Shown one piece after another: positions 23,205 through 35,177 of a stretch of 64,000 nucleotides of DNA; positions within the stretch are counted from its first letter, which is position 1, and each line of letters opens with the position of its first letter. The DNA lies in contig MU863927.1 of the NCBI GenBank assembly GCA_033296885.1, positions 62,001 to 126,000 of the forward strand, given 5' to 3'. A model generated the notes under the pieces. It searched no databases and was not told the origin of the DNA. It saw only the letters and a program-made list of their open reading frames with translations. This DNA is from Triangularia verruculosa (lineage: Eukaryota > Ascomycota > Sordariomycetes > Sordariales > Podosporaceae). The translations under genes were made by a program, and so were the position numbers.

Positions 23205-25772
23205 GCTGGGCAACTGAGAGGGAGAGGCAGAATGAACAAGAAGAAGCCCGACCCAGTGACAAAGGAATGACTGGAAAGGAAGTCACACCGGTGCTGAAGA
23301 CTCGAGAGGATTTTCGCTGTCTGGGAGAGACACTGGATACTTAAAGGGTCTCGAGGGCGTCCGTGAGCGCAGGACACAGAAAGCCCAGAAAACGGACCTG
23401 GACTTTGAGACTTGTCGTGACGCCAATGGCGTCTCCCTCTGCGTGGCTACATGTCGTGAAGTTCACACGGCAGAAGAAGAGCGCAGCAATTACCAACCCC
23501 GATCAACTCCGGTATTGCCCTTCTTGTGGCTGCCCTACCGCACCTGTTCTCACCCCAATCCCTGTTCTGACGGGCATCGCTGAACCGTCGTCTAGGTGGG
23601 TTGGACAACGGACCTGAAAGAGGGCACCCAAGACAATAAACCTGAACTCAGTATTGATATCCCTTTGGAGAATGCCACCGCCCAGCCGGTGGTCGCATGC
23701 CGTGGTCGGGGATGAGAGGTTCGGCGATGTAGGGGTGATGCCAAGCAATAAGGGGCTAGGAGTTTGAGAGCAATGAGGGAGAGTCGAGAAAACGGGGGCT
23801 TCCGCCCCACTGGGCTGATCGCCCCGTCCGATCACCCGCATGCTGCAACTGGTGGACGGTGATCCTTTTTGGTGGCGCGGGAGGAGCCCGTGAGCTGAGT
23901 GCCAAGAGGCCTATCGCAGAGCCGCTCGCGTCTGCAAGGGCTGTGGGCAGGTCCGACCACCAGGCGATCACCATTGACAACTTCAGAAATGTTTGTGACA
24001 GAGCTGTTGTGTCTTGTTGGGCACGACAGGTTTGAATAGATTCATGGCTAAAAAGGAAGTCAGCAGGACCATTCGTATCCCTTTTGGTCCATAGTTGTCC
24101 CCGACTCGGCGAGTTACACACTCCCCCAATCTTGGTGCTTCGAATGCTTCCATAATCTCCATGACCCCCCTCGCGTATAATTAACCTCTGGACAAGGCCT
24201 TGGCCCTTGAAAGTTTCCGAATCTGCTTTCCTTGCTAGTCCGTGCCAAGTCAGTGTTCGGAAGATTACCCGAAGACTCGGCTGTTTAGTAGGGCGGCGAG
24301 ATGACGGCATGGATGGCTGAATTAGAATTGTCTTGGTGAAGAAAACAAGCAACCTCCAGAAAATGTGGCGGCGGACCAAATGCTTCTGGGTGTTGCAATG
24401 GCTGCCCTGTGCGGGCAGAGTTCCTGTGGACGGGACGCTGCAGTACAGCCACCCTACAGCGGAAGCCGCACGCACGAAGATCGAAGCCAATAAACCAAGA
24501 CTCTGGAAACCCGGCGGCATGTATGTGTTTGGCGTAGTTGGTGTCTAGTGAACATGGCCAACATCCGGTGGCTTCTTGGGTGGCTTTTTCACGTCGTCTT
24601 TACACTACAATGTCCACCACTGATCGAAGATGACCAATAATTATTGCATGTGTGTGGCTCTTGTGAAAGCTTCGGCCGAGCTGTGGCTGCTCAAAATTCT
24701 GGGCTCGGACTTGGGCGGGAGTCGGACATGGACTGAGGGCCGCTTGCGATGTCTCAGTTGCAACGTCCCACGGCCACCCAGGATACCCTCATCTCCCATC
24801 GTGCAGCCAGACATTCGCCTATGTGTCCATAGATGAACCTTGGTTTTCTATGCAACACGGGCACTTGCTTGCCATGATTTGAGGGCCGGTTGTCCAATCC
24901 GAGTGTAATGAGTCCCACACAGAATAGAGATTCCACGCAAGGCGTTGACGACGACGATAGCAGGGACCAAGCATTTCTCACGGAAAGAGGGTGCAGTTGA
25001 CTGCTGTCAACCATAAGCTACCTTGGTGTCTCCAGGTGTCAGTTGCGTCTGCAGGCGGCGGGCTGCGTAGACATGAAGAGATGACGGACGGCAGATAATG
25101 CTCTGAAAGAAACGAGCCTATCGATTGTATGCTTCTCTCGGTAATTAGCAGTCCAGGGATGCAAGTCAAAATTGTCCGACAGACCAAGATACGGTGGTGC
25201 AACACGACAGGCCTCTTCCGTTCCGGGACTTCTTAGCTCGTCCCCTCCGCACTCATACCCAAATCGCTGTTTCGCAGACTTCGTATTTCCGAGAAGACGA
25301 GCAAAGAGCCACGCTTTGCGAAGAGAATGTGCTTGGGCGGTGACACGACAGCAACGCAAAACTTGGGGCCGGGTCTTCTGGGCGCATCCCTGGATCCTAG
25401 CAGACGAAGATATATGTGCGGGCACTTCTGCACCCTCTCTCTTGTCAGTCAATGTCGTCACCGTATCCTCACCTTCGGGCATCGCTGGTGAGGAGTTGCC
25501 CCAGCTTGCTCTTCGAGTGCATAATGTCAAACCGACCAAGAAAGTTCCGCAGAGTCATGTGGTTCCAGAGATTTTTTTTCTTTGAGCCTGACTAAGCTTG
25601 GTGATATTCTCGAAATCAGAGTGCTTCCCAGTTGCACAGGGTGATAGATAGCACAATTGCCTGGGGGTGTTTACCCTCTCCAAACGCCCTCCCACCTCGC
25701 CCCCCTGAGCGATCCATATATACAATGCGTCGATGACACGGAATTTGTCTGTTGTTTTCGTTTATTGTTGCC
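23205..25772. other. 2.6-kb space between laccase and MGR2
   Basis: No supported gene. Open frames on both strands (for example minus 23756-24520 and plus 25172-25585) overlap one another and resemble no known family. A TTTAAG element near 23340, about 130 bp upstream of the laccase start, may be its TATA-like box. The rest is unexplained. Confidence 0.4.
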
Positions 25773-26388
25773 TTAGTTGTCATTGCTGCGGCGAACGGGT
25801 TGCTGATAGGGGCGGAATGCGCCGGAGGCCATGATAATGGGGCGTCTTTGTGCGCGTAGATAGGCCTCTTGAATGATGGGAGACGAATCCGACCGAATAA
25901 CGCTGCCGATCGACATGAAGAATCTAAAAAGCAAAGGTTTATTAGCCGTGAGCATTGTCCTAGCAGCAGTGAGGCAGCTTACCCAAATGTGGCGCCGGAA
26001 CCCAGCATGTACTGGCCAAGTGTTCGCATGATACCATTTGGCCCAGCGCCGTATCTGAAGATGTTGACGGTTCCTAGACCATGTTAAACATGAACCAAGA
26101 TGCCCAATTGCCGGAACGGCAGCGCATACCGAAGATGAAGCCGATGATGCAGCCGACCGCTGTGCGATGCGACAGTTAGCCTTCTGAAGAGTGTTATTGG
26201 GACGGAACTGCTCAAAGCAGGCACGTACTGCCGCCCATCATCATGCCCATCTTGACTATTCGATCGAGTTAGCCGGCTGCCAATCCTCACGGCGATCCTG
26301 TGCGTCTCGTTGATGGGTCCCGCGGGGTTGTTGACATACACTTGTCGACATTTGACTGTCCGACGCCATGCTGAGGAGGAGGAGGCAT
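25773..26388 (-). CDS. MGR2: Mgr2/Romo1-family subunit of the mitochondrial TIM23 translocase
   Basis: Small inner-membrane protein of the Mgr2/ROMO1 family, the lateral gatekeeper of the TIM23 presequence translocase. Five exons on the minus strand: 26388-26340, 26255-26229, 26159-26130, 26073-25983, 25923-25773; 115 aa, all junctions in frame. The first helix is KMGMMMGGTVGCIIGFIFG with the family's Met/Gly pattern; the second is LGQYMLGSGATFGFFMSIGS, rich in GxxxG spacing, followed by a basic tail (RAQRRPII...) ending near the usual point. Exons 2 and 3 are only 27 and 30 nt, so single-exon gene finders may miss this gene. It is divergent from the PRO45-like gene across a 1.4-kb space. Confidence 0.92.
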
Positions 26389-27773
26389 TGTTGCGGTACT
26401 GAGGGAGGTTCAAGTCGGTGGCCGGTTGAAACGAGTGTTACTGTCGAAAAATCGAGTCAAACGGTGAACGTGCAACGCAAGTACTATGGTCTGATGCGAT
26501 ATCGACGATGTGAAGTTGCCGTGGGCAAAATGTGGGCGCACGGACAAGGACGGATGCTGCTTCAGCCTTGCCGATGGAAAGCGGTTAGTTCTGATAAGTC
26601 CCAAAAATTACAATTGTGACGGAGTGTCCCGCTAACGTAAAGGCGGACAAATATTAATTAATCTGGGGAGGAGCAGTGACGCTTGACAGTCTTCTCTTAT
26701 GTCATTTGGGCTTGCCGTAGCAGTCCTGAAATTGTTTGCATCTCTATGTATATACTTTGGTGTCAGACCCATGCTGCAAGTTCATATGGTTCTGGAAGGA
26801 AAAAAAGAACGACGCGCTTAATCCCCGCCGTCAAGGCACAAAGCACGCGAGGAGCAGTCTTTGTATCTTTTTTTTTTGCTAAACTTTGAGGCGGGGCAGA
26901 ACGGTTGGCATGAGACGCTCGGGCCTTCTTCAGTTTGTTTTGGTGGCTTGTTGTTGAGGTTTCCAAGCCATTCCTCACGTGACATATGAGTTCATGAGGG
27001 GCAGTCATGGTCATAGGTCATAGGTCCAAACTATGTGTCCAAGGCAGTTGGGATGGGTGAGGGTCTGGGAATCAGTTGCAATGAGCTGCCAGCCGAAGTG
27101 CGCAAATCTCCTGATCAAGAGCCGGGCTCAGAGCAAATGCCCATTAAAGCAGTCAAAGGCTACGGACAGAAAACCTAAAGGTGGCTTGAAAAACAGGGGA
27201 CGCGTGCGCGCAGACCACCCTGTGGCCCCCATTCCGCTCGCTAAGCGCCTCGAGGGCCAACGCCCAGGCCAGGAGAGACCTTGCCTCAAATTCTCAAGGT
27301 TGTCAACCTCACCTCCTTGCGCAGTCGCATTTCGAAATCGTGCTTGCCACCTCCGAACCCACTGCGAAAACCGACATCGCTGCCGGGCTCATTTCCGATC
27401 CTCCTGCCCGTATTTTGACTACGCCTTTCTTGCGATCCCAGGGTGTGCGCGTTGGCTCTCGGCGCGATCCCATCTCTGCAGACCCCCGACCGGGCCAGTA
27501 CTTGCGCCTCGACGTCAGTGCTAATCTCGACAACTCCACCAAGGGCGGTTGCGACGACACCTCACACCCTTTAGAGTGGGTCCGCTGCCAGAGGTCAATC
27601 GTTCCCTTGTCGTCAACTCTCTTCAAGGCCGAAAGGGGCTTCTCATTCAAACTCGACGGGGAGTTCGCCCGCGACAGCTCGCTGTCCTCTCCCCCCGCGG
27701 CATCCCTATCTATCCCCGTATACCAGCGTCGTCGTTGCCCGCCACCCATCCGACCATCACCCGCGCCGTCCCC
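26389..27773. promoter_or_regulatory. Divergent intergenic region, MGR2 (-) / PRO45-like (+)
   Basis: About 1.4 kb between two start codons. An open frame in the same phase as the PRO45-like CDS extends back to 27549, so an upstream start is possible. Otherwise there is pyrimidine-rich leader sequence (27360-27770), a T-run near 26868 and no recognised gene. Confidence 0.45.
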
Positions 27774-30157
27774 ATGACGGCTGTTGCGAGTCCCGCTAGT
27801 TTTCCAAATCTCAACCGACCGGGATGGATGAATGGGGCCCAGCTTTTAAACACGATTAACTCGGACGATGCTAGAGGAATGAACATGCTCATGCCTCGAA
27901 AAACTCTGCCAAGAACAAACTCGTCGTCGTCGGTATCATCGACGTCCTCGAATAGCTCGGCGTCCACCGTGACTTCCAATGCCAGTTCTCAATTAAACGG
28001 CGGTCCTGTGCCTTCCGGCGGCGACACGGGTGCGTGGCCAAACGGTGCACCGCGCAAGAGGCCCCAACAAAAGGGCCCATGGCCAAATCCCAAAACCGAA
28101 GGAACAAACGAATTCGCAAGAACATCATCGATTCGCCCACCCATGACGAATGGCGTCAATGGGGTGTCGTCGCTGCACCCACCACAATCCATACTAGCAA
28201 CACCACAAAACCAATTAATGGCTCCGAATGGACTCCCACGAGGCCCTGATGGTGCCGTGTCAGGCCGGCAACCTGTGCTATATCTACTTTCGCTCAACGG
28301 CAGTTTCGAACGCAAGACCATTTCTGTTCCTTACTACCCCGAGACCCTGCGTATTGGACGGCAAACTAACAACAAAACGGTGCCGACACCTGTGAACGGG
28401 TTCTTCGATAGTAAAGTGCTATCCCGACAACATGCCGAAATCTGGGCCGACTCCAACGGCAAGATTTGGATTCGAGATGTCAAATCTTCAAACGGCACAT
28501 TTGTCAATGGAAATCGGTTGTCGCCTGAGAACAGAGAATCTGAACCGCACGAATTACAAACGGCTGATCACCTTGAACTTGGAATTGACATCGTTAGTGA
28601 GGATCAAAAGACCGTCGTTCACCACAAAGTCTCTGCCAAGGTCGAGCATGCAGGCTTCATATCACCGGCTAACAATGTGATGGAAATGAGCTTTGGGGAC
28701 CTGGACCCTTCCAACAACCCAATGATGCAACTCAGCGGTGTTCCGATGCGAGGCCGACCAGCGAATCAATCAGCAATGCCAGGCAGTCGTGTTTCTCCAA
28801 GTAACGCCGGGATTCCAGGCAACATTGGTCAACAACGTTCGTCTTGGTATTCCGGCATCACTACGGATCACATTATCAAGAGGCTTCAGGCACGTTGTCT
28901 CTTTTTTAAGAAAGAACCTGAACTATTACTAACTTTCACCTGTAGTCTGAAATCAGAAATGCGAGACTGCAGCAAGGGGATATCGCTAGGACAGGTCAAT
29001 TTCTGAACGCCTTAATGTCCAAGGACGATGTGAAGAACATGGAAAAGCCCGAAGCGCCAGAGCCCCCGAAGAGTTTTGTCAACGGCAATGCTTCATTTCG
29101 ATCCGATGGCGGGAAAACGAGGTTTTCTGATCCGCCAGCACCTCCTCCGTCACAGCCACTTCCAGAAAAGCCAGATTCTGCCCGTCCCGGGTCTTCGGAT
29201 GTCGCTTCGCTGAAACGGGGCCCAACAGAGAAGCCAAAACCAGCAAACATCTCACCCATTCTTCCTGATAACAGCAGCAGCCTCCGCCAGATTTCGCAGC
29301 TTACAGAACAGTTAAACAATGCTAAAAAGGCTCTCGACGAAAGTAGCCAAAAAGCACGGGACTTGGAGGAGTTACTAAATAGAGAGCGGGAGGCACGGCA
29401 ACTTGTTGAGGACCAGATGCAGAAGATGAACGAAGAGAACACTCACGCCAAAGTCAATGGCTCTGCTGGTGTTCCTCTTGTCAACAGCCATTCCGAACTC
29501 GATAAAGCTTTCAATCCGCCCGCCGAAACGACATCAACGGCCGAAGCTGACTGGGTAGTTGAAACACCCGAACGAGGGAGCTACTCACCTGTGGTCGATA
29601 AAACCGAGGCTTTGGTAGCAGCATACCAGGCTCAAATCGACACGATGGCCCAGGACATGGCCAGGATGAAGGAACATATGGAGAACTACCGAATCAGGGC
29701 CGAGAAGGCCGAAGCTGAAAGAGACGCGGACCGCAAAACATTGGCAGAACTGGTCTTCCAGATTCGACAACGTGATGAGGAGGAAAAGAAGCGAGCGGCG
29801 GAGAAGCAATCTAGGTCGCGGTCCAGGGAGGCCAGACGACCTAGCCGGAGCCAAAGCCCAGCAGACAATGAGAAGCTGGCACATGCCACTAACGGTAGTG
29901 CGGCCAAGCCCCATCCACAGATCGACGGTCCGGCATCCGAAGCCGACGACGACGTCGAGTCTATCGCGCCAGTCTCACGGTCTGTTACGGTAAAGCCCAA
30001 CTCGGTGGGCGCGTTGGCGGTGCAGGGAGATGGACCGCGCCCCCTTGCGATAATACAAATACTACCCTACGCGACCGCTTTCGGGGTCGTGCTTTTCGGG
30101 ATGGGCCTTATGGGGTACATCAATGATTGGCAGTTGCAACCACACCCGAACCGGTAG
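27774..30157 (+). CDS. pro45: FHA-domain, tail-anchored protein, PRO45/SLMAP-like STRIPAK subunit
   Basis: Resembles Sordaria PRO45 and animal SLMAP, membrane-anchored FHA subunits of the STRIPAK phosphatase-kinase complex that controls fruiting-body development and hyphal fusion. Exons 27774-28889 and 28946-30157, 775 aa. A Ser/Asn-rich N-terminus leads to an FHA domain with all phospho-Thr-binding signatures: LRIGRQTNN (about 191), SRQHAEIW (about 217) and SSNGTFVNG (about 237). A coiled coil follows (LRQISQLTEQLNNAKKALDE and onward), a second Arg/Glu-rich helix, then a C-terminal membrane helix IIQILPYATAFGVVLFGMG about ten residues from the end. The intron has a GC donor (CAG|GCACGT); the nearest GT donor would create a stop. 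An in-frame ATG at 27549 would add 75 residues; I prefer 27774 because the upstream part looks like translated leader. Confidence 0.88.
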
Positions 30158-31287
30158 ATCAGGTTGGGAAGATGGTGGCGGCGCTGAATCACTTGCAGGC
30201 CGACGACCCCAAGAACAGCAAAAAGAGACACGACGATTATGAGCAAGACAAATTACAACCACAAGAACAACATTTAATCCTCTTCGCAAACCACCCTATT
30301 TTCTGAGCTTTGGGAGACGACGGAACGGACTGGACTTGAACCTGGGTTTCCTTTGTTACATCACAGCACTCTTGGAACGTATAAAGCGGTACTCCTTTTT
30401 TTTATGTTTTGTTTTTCTATCATGTATCGCTGTCACCGACACAAACACTCACACAATAGCGGGCAATCGCCGAACTCTCCTTTTTCTTTTCTTTTTTGGC
30501 ATCCAAATGAAAATCATTATCTGTATGTGTAACAACTCAAATTTTAGGCGTCTTCTTTCTTGCCTTCTTGCAATTGTGTTCGCTGCTTCTTCCGGGGTTG
30601 TCTTGTTAAATATCAGGGATGGATGTTTAGGGGGAGTTGGTGCTGCTCTGTTTTGGGAACATTTTAACTCAGTTTGGAGCTTTCAATTTTGCCTTGTCGT
30701 TTATATTGGCTGGGGTGGCGAGGGACAATGATGATATAGGAATGATATTGTGGGAATACCTCACAGAAAGGAAGGGCGGATGGTGTTTCGGGGGCTGTGA
30801 TATGAGTAAACGTATATTGTATGGTATGTGATTGTATGTGTACCTACCTAGCTAGGTTTGGTTAGAGGCGTAGGATAAGTGGGAAATCGGAGTGATAATT
30901 ATCTCGAGTTATGTTCCTGTTGTGCTGATCCCGACTTTGGCGTTTTCTCGGGAATTATTCTTGATTGATATCCCCAAAAGGGGCAAAAAGATGATGTCCC
31001 GTGGTCAAGCGTCTGGATGGGAGGTTGCTTACCAGTTTGCGAATCGCCTGGACTCCAAACCCCAACCTTCCAACCAAACAAACGCCTTAGTAATTTTTTT
31101 CCCCTTATAAGCCACAATCTTTCCTCTGGAGGCAGCCCTAAACTCCAGAACTCACCCCATGACACAAACGCATAGAACGCCGAAACCCAGATCCATAAAA
31201 CCCAGAATTCCTTGAAACGCCGAACCGTAAAGTCTAAGAAGCCACGTTAGTTAGAGGCTTTAAGTTGAGCAATGAAGGACTCAGAAT

Positions 31288-31307
31288 CAGACCGCTTGAC
31301 CACAGAG
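31288..31307 (-). repeat. 20-bp repeat, copy 1 (A-box-like on minus strand)
   Basis: CAGACCGCTTGACCACAGAG; the reverse complement contains TGGTCAAGCGG, which fits the Pol III A-box consensus. The exact second copy is 740 bp downstream. No matching B box or complete tRNA cloverleaf was found. Confidence 0.5.
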
Positions 31308-32027
31308 ACTTTATTTGTTACTGTGTGCCTGTAGACAGGTTGTTTATACACCTCTTCAGCACCATTTTTAGCCATCTAGATATCTACTCATTACACCTGC
31401 ACATTTCGTCAAGGGATGTCTTCACCCAAAGCTTTCCGGCAAACAACTCATCACGTTAATTTCTTACTTGACTCATTGCAGATCATATATCTTCCAAGGT
31501 CATTCTCAAATTCTCATCACCTCGCCTGCTAATTGCCGTTGTCTAGCCTCATTTTCTTGGCTCCCGCTCTTGTCGCTCTCCGCGCCTTGGTTTTGGCAAG
31601 TTGGCCTTGTTACCTGTACACAGACCTGCAAGCAAGATAAGACAAAAAAAAGAACATATTTCGTGCGGTCAAGCGGTCCAACGAAAGGGTTAAGGGTGGC
31701 AGTATACTTACAGATCTCCTATCTCTCCACCGCTGTCTATCCACCGTCGTAAATTGCTCATAATGGCTGACAAAGGAAACCTGGTGCCGTAGAGGTATGT
31801 TTTTTTCGAGTTGGTCGTTGTACAAACATAATCATCGCAAACTCCAAACGCCTGTTATCTACCTGAATGACGAGCGCCTGAAAAACGCCGGGAAACCGAA
31901 ACCGAAACTTGTGCTTCGCATAGAGGGTGGATACGAAGATAAGCTAATTATGACCAGCTGGGTGATGGGGGTTCCTAGTCTGAAGGACTGTTAACCCAGA
32001 TGTAAGACTTTTGCAAGTTCATCTGAC

Positions 32028-32047
32028 CAGACCGCTTGACCACAGAG
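32028..32047 (-). repeat. 20-bp repeat, copy 2 (A-box-like on minus strand)
   Basis: Identical over 20 bp to the copy at 31288-31307. The flanks differ apart from a shared TGAAGGACT nearby in both copies, suggesting a small, decayed duplicated unit. Confidence 0.5.
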
Positions 32048-33796
32048 CCTGTTTTTGGTTAGTGGTGGAAAGTGTCAAACTTGGGTCTGGTAACCCATGG
32101 GCTTGGAAAAGCCACGGCATGTAAAAGTTGCAGACTGTGTGCTGTTTGAGCGATGACTGTAGGACGAAAGCGATCAGTTTAAAAGGAAACTTTCACTCTT
32201 TATGATGTATTATTGCAGCTTTTCAAGATATCACGGTTTGAATACCAGTCATCACTGACCCCTGAGATTGTGTTAACCCAGTTGGCGGTTTCGGTACCTG
32301 TGCGTGATCTTGAAGGCTAAGGTAAAGGTAAAGACAGAACCCTGGTGTTGATGGAGCGATTCCACCGTGTCATACGCGGCAACAAGGCAGACAGCAAATG
32401 AACATCGCCATTTAATCTCAAATGGCCACAGTAAGGACGGCTTTCTCTTTCTTGTGCCTGCAAGAAAAGAAAAAATGACGCCGAGGTCGGGACCGCCAAG
32501 GCAAACAGATGGAAAGTACCTTTCGCACCGTGTGGGAAGTCGCGATGAACAAGACATTCATCAAACGAGAACATCGATCATGGTTTTGCGACCGTCGGTC
32601 CTGTGCGTCGCACTCAAAACAATCAGTCGTTTGCTCAAGTGTAGATTTCACGTGATATGGTTTACGGACTTGCCCCTATTGACCCCTATTGACCGCCGTG
32701 ATCGTCAACTCCATGTCCTAATCATGAAGATAGAAAGGCTCAATAAAGTCTTCCTTCATGTTAATTCGAATCCACGACCTTTCTGCGTCTACTTGATGCA
32801 CTAACAGGGCTTGGGGGATGGCTGTCACGCCGCAAGGCTAATGAGCGCGGATCGTTGGGTGAGGCCTAAACTATAGGTCGGTAAGTGGAGAGGAACATGG
32901 GTGGCCGTTCCCGTGGCTTGGAACTCTGTGAAGGGTTATCTGGCCGTTTTGCAGTGGCTCGGGTGGTACGTTTGTTTGGATCGACCGAGGCATCGCGGGA
33001 GCCGAAGTCTATCGAAGAAGTATCTTGTGGGTACAGGTTCACTGTGCGCGAGAGCATGTAGACGGTATTTGAACACGGTCAAAGATCTCTCTGGTGGCGC
33101 GGTCTTCTTTCATTGCTGCTCAACAAGAGCGGTGACAATGGTGGCAGAAGTGGTGATAAGAAACCGTTGTGGACCATACAAATCAATATCTTACCCCGAG
33201 CCGGGGCAAGAGGCGTCTTTGCGTCTTGTTTGCGAGATGTCACTGGAACCATTCAAAAGTTTGGTTTGCTTGATGTCGCGTTTACCTTCCTCCGTTGTGT
33301 TATCCTTCTTTGAATCTTTCTTCTTCCTGAAGGCAACAGTAAACCATTCTTCTTGGAAGTTACGACTACGAAAGCTAACACCAGTCTTCTACTTCACACA
33401 ATTCCGGTTGGCATCTTCAGCGCGGTTTACGTTCCTTACAAACTTAATTCCCAACCAACTTCTCACCAATTTCAACTCTCACCACGCCTTTAAATGTTGT
33501 CATCCACTACCTAGGATACCCCCACTCTCAGATAATCAGATTTAATCTTCCAACTCTATCTCTTAACTATTACATAAGCCTGTCCACCTCAAACGGATCT
33601 CTTCCAGCCTGATGGGATAGCACAGCTCACATTAACCGTAACACATAGGTCTTTCACATTCCATGCACACCTTTTACATCTCAACAAGACAGCCAAGTAA
33701 GTATTTCATGAATAAATTCAATTTCATATTAGAACAAAAAAAGATTCACTCATCATTCTCACACCACTCTTACGTACCTACCTACCATCAGAGTTT

Positions 33797-34528
33797 TTAA
33801 AAATCCCGGAAGCAACTCTCACCTTCCTCCGTCATGTCACCTGAATCCAGCTTAAACCACCCCTCCTCCCTCCTCTCACACTCCCGACACTTGGTATGAA
33901 CTCGGCAATGCGAGCACAAGAACTCGTGCCCAGAGTTGTAGACCTCGCACCCGCAGCACACCCACTCCCTGCTATCCCACCCCCCGGCATTCTCCGTGTC
34001 CCGTCTCTCCCCGCTCATGTCCATGAAGCACATGCCGCTGACGTAAATCTCCCGCTCCATCTCCCTCCAGAGCACCGCCTGTCTCTCTTCGACGCGGGTG
34101 GCGGCACGGCGGGTTTCATCATTGATACGAGCTTGCTCCGCGAGGGCGATGGCCTCGCGCCGCTGAGCCTGGAGTTGAGATGGGGAGGGGAATCTGATGG
34201 TAGACCTACGGTTGTTAGTAGCAGCCTGAGAAGAGGGGTTGTTAGTGTTGGGTTTGGACTCCTTGGAAGGGAGGAACTTCTCCTTACCTGCCGCTGCTGG
34301 CTGGAGGGTTCTCATCTCGGCGATGCCTTGGGAGAGGAGACTGGGGCCAACCTGGTGAGGACCGTGAGGCTGGGGAAATTCAGGGGAGGGAGTTCGCTGC
34401 TCGGCAGCTGAGGTGAGGGCGGCGAAGGCGGGTGGGCTGTAGGGCGAGCTGGAGGTGGAGCTCCATTCGGATTCAGCATAGCTTGACTCCGACTCTGTCA
34501 ACCAGATGGAGGATTCGTAGGAGGCCAT
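33797..34528 (-). CDS. Uncharacterised protein with C-terminal Cys-rich motif
   Basis: Single exon, 243 aa, no family recognised. The N-terminal 130 residues are Ser/Pro/Gln-rich and probably disordered. A charged helix follows (RREAIALAEQARINDETRRA, then VEERQAVLWREMEREI). The C-terminus carries a compact cysteine cluster, WVCCGCEVYNSGHEFLCSHC then RVHTKCRECERR, giving paired CxxC-type ligands that could bind one or two zinc ions like a small zinc ribbon. No signal peptide or membrane helix. The composition supports a real protein, since the Cys spacing is conserved-looking rather than random, but function cannot be given. Confidence 0.65.
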   Translation of the reverse strand: MASYESSIWLTESESSYAESEWSSTSSSPYSPPAFAALTSAAEQRTPSPEFPQPHGPHQVGPSLLSQGIAEMRTLQPAAAGKEKFLPSKESKPNTNNPSSQAATNNRRSTIRFPSPSQLQAQRREAIALAEQARINDETRRAATRVEERQAVLWREMEREIYVSGMCFMDMSGERRDTENAGGWDSREWVCCGCEVYNSGHEFLCSHCRVHTKCRECERREEGWFKLDSGDMTEEGESCFRDF

Positions 34529-35177
34529 TTTTGATGGTTAGGAAGATCTGTTGGTTAGTAGTAGGTGGTGTGATGAGTGTGAAAGCGAGAGTTGAGGAGT
34601 TATCAGTCACTTGGGCACTGCTTAAAGTGATGATTTCTTTTGCTCTGACTTTCACACTCTGTTGTCAGACACTTGCCTGAAGGTCTGTTGAATGATGGTG
34701 ATGGAGGTATGTGCAATCTTGGGGTCGCTCCTGTGCCCCTTTAAGTATTGTCGTCGAGCCTTCGCGGTGCTTGGGGAGAACAATGAACAAAGATGGGGAC
34801 AATGCTATTGTGACAGTGACTACTGCTGTGAGTTCCTCATGTCTTTCAAGTCCTTTGTTCTGAATTACAGCATTGTTTTCAGAGATGAAAACTAGAACAT
34901 TGCTGGCCTCCGATGCCCAGTGATCTTAGGTTGGTCGTGATAATTTTCAAACGTTGGGGCACAATGCAAGGTGATAGGTCGTAGAATTTGACTTTGATTT
35001 CCGTCCGTGGTCATACATGAACCGATGCCCGTAACGCCCAACTAGCTGGCAATGTCTGTGGCAAACCCTCAGCCACTAATGCCACCATAATGATAAACCG
35101 TTTAAAGCTCCATTGGTATCCATAAAACACAACAACCTTGGAATTTCATTTAACACGTCTGATACCACCGTGGTCAT
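34529..35177. other. Spacer between the Cys-rich gene and HST2
   Basis: About 650 bp, with no supported gene. It should contain the promoter of the gene at 34528 and the 3' untranslated region of the sirtuin gene. Nothing else was seen. Confidence 0.5.

Larger units (their letters stand above)
30158..33796. other. 3.6-kb gene-poor region
   Basis: No gene is supported. It contains T-runs (30390-30400, 31797-31806), a TACCTACCTAGCTAGGT patch near 30841 and another near 33775, and an exact 20-bp direct repeat (31288-31307 and 32028-32047) resembling a tRNA A box on the minus strand. A related motif lies at 31665-31679 on the plus strand. Short open frames on either strand match nothing I recognise. 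It may hold non-coding transcripts or decayed repeats. Confidence 0.4.

Noticed and set aside
23756..24520. Minus-strand open frame of 254 codons
   Set aside because: No recognisable family, no codon or composition pattern like the neighbours, and overlapping frames on the other strand.
31200..31310. Possible tRNA on the minus strand
   Set aside because: An A box and an 8-bp stem are present, but there is no anticodon stem-loop, and the only B-box-like sequence lies outside the stem.
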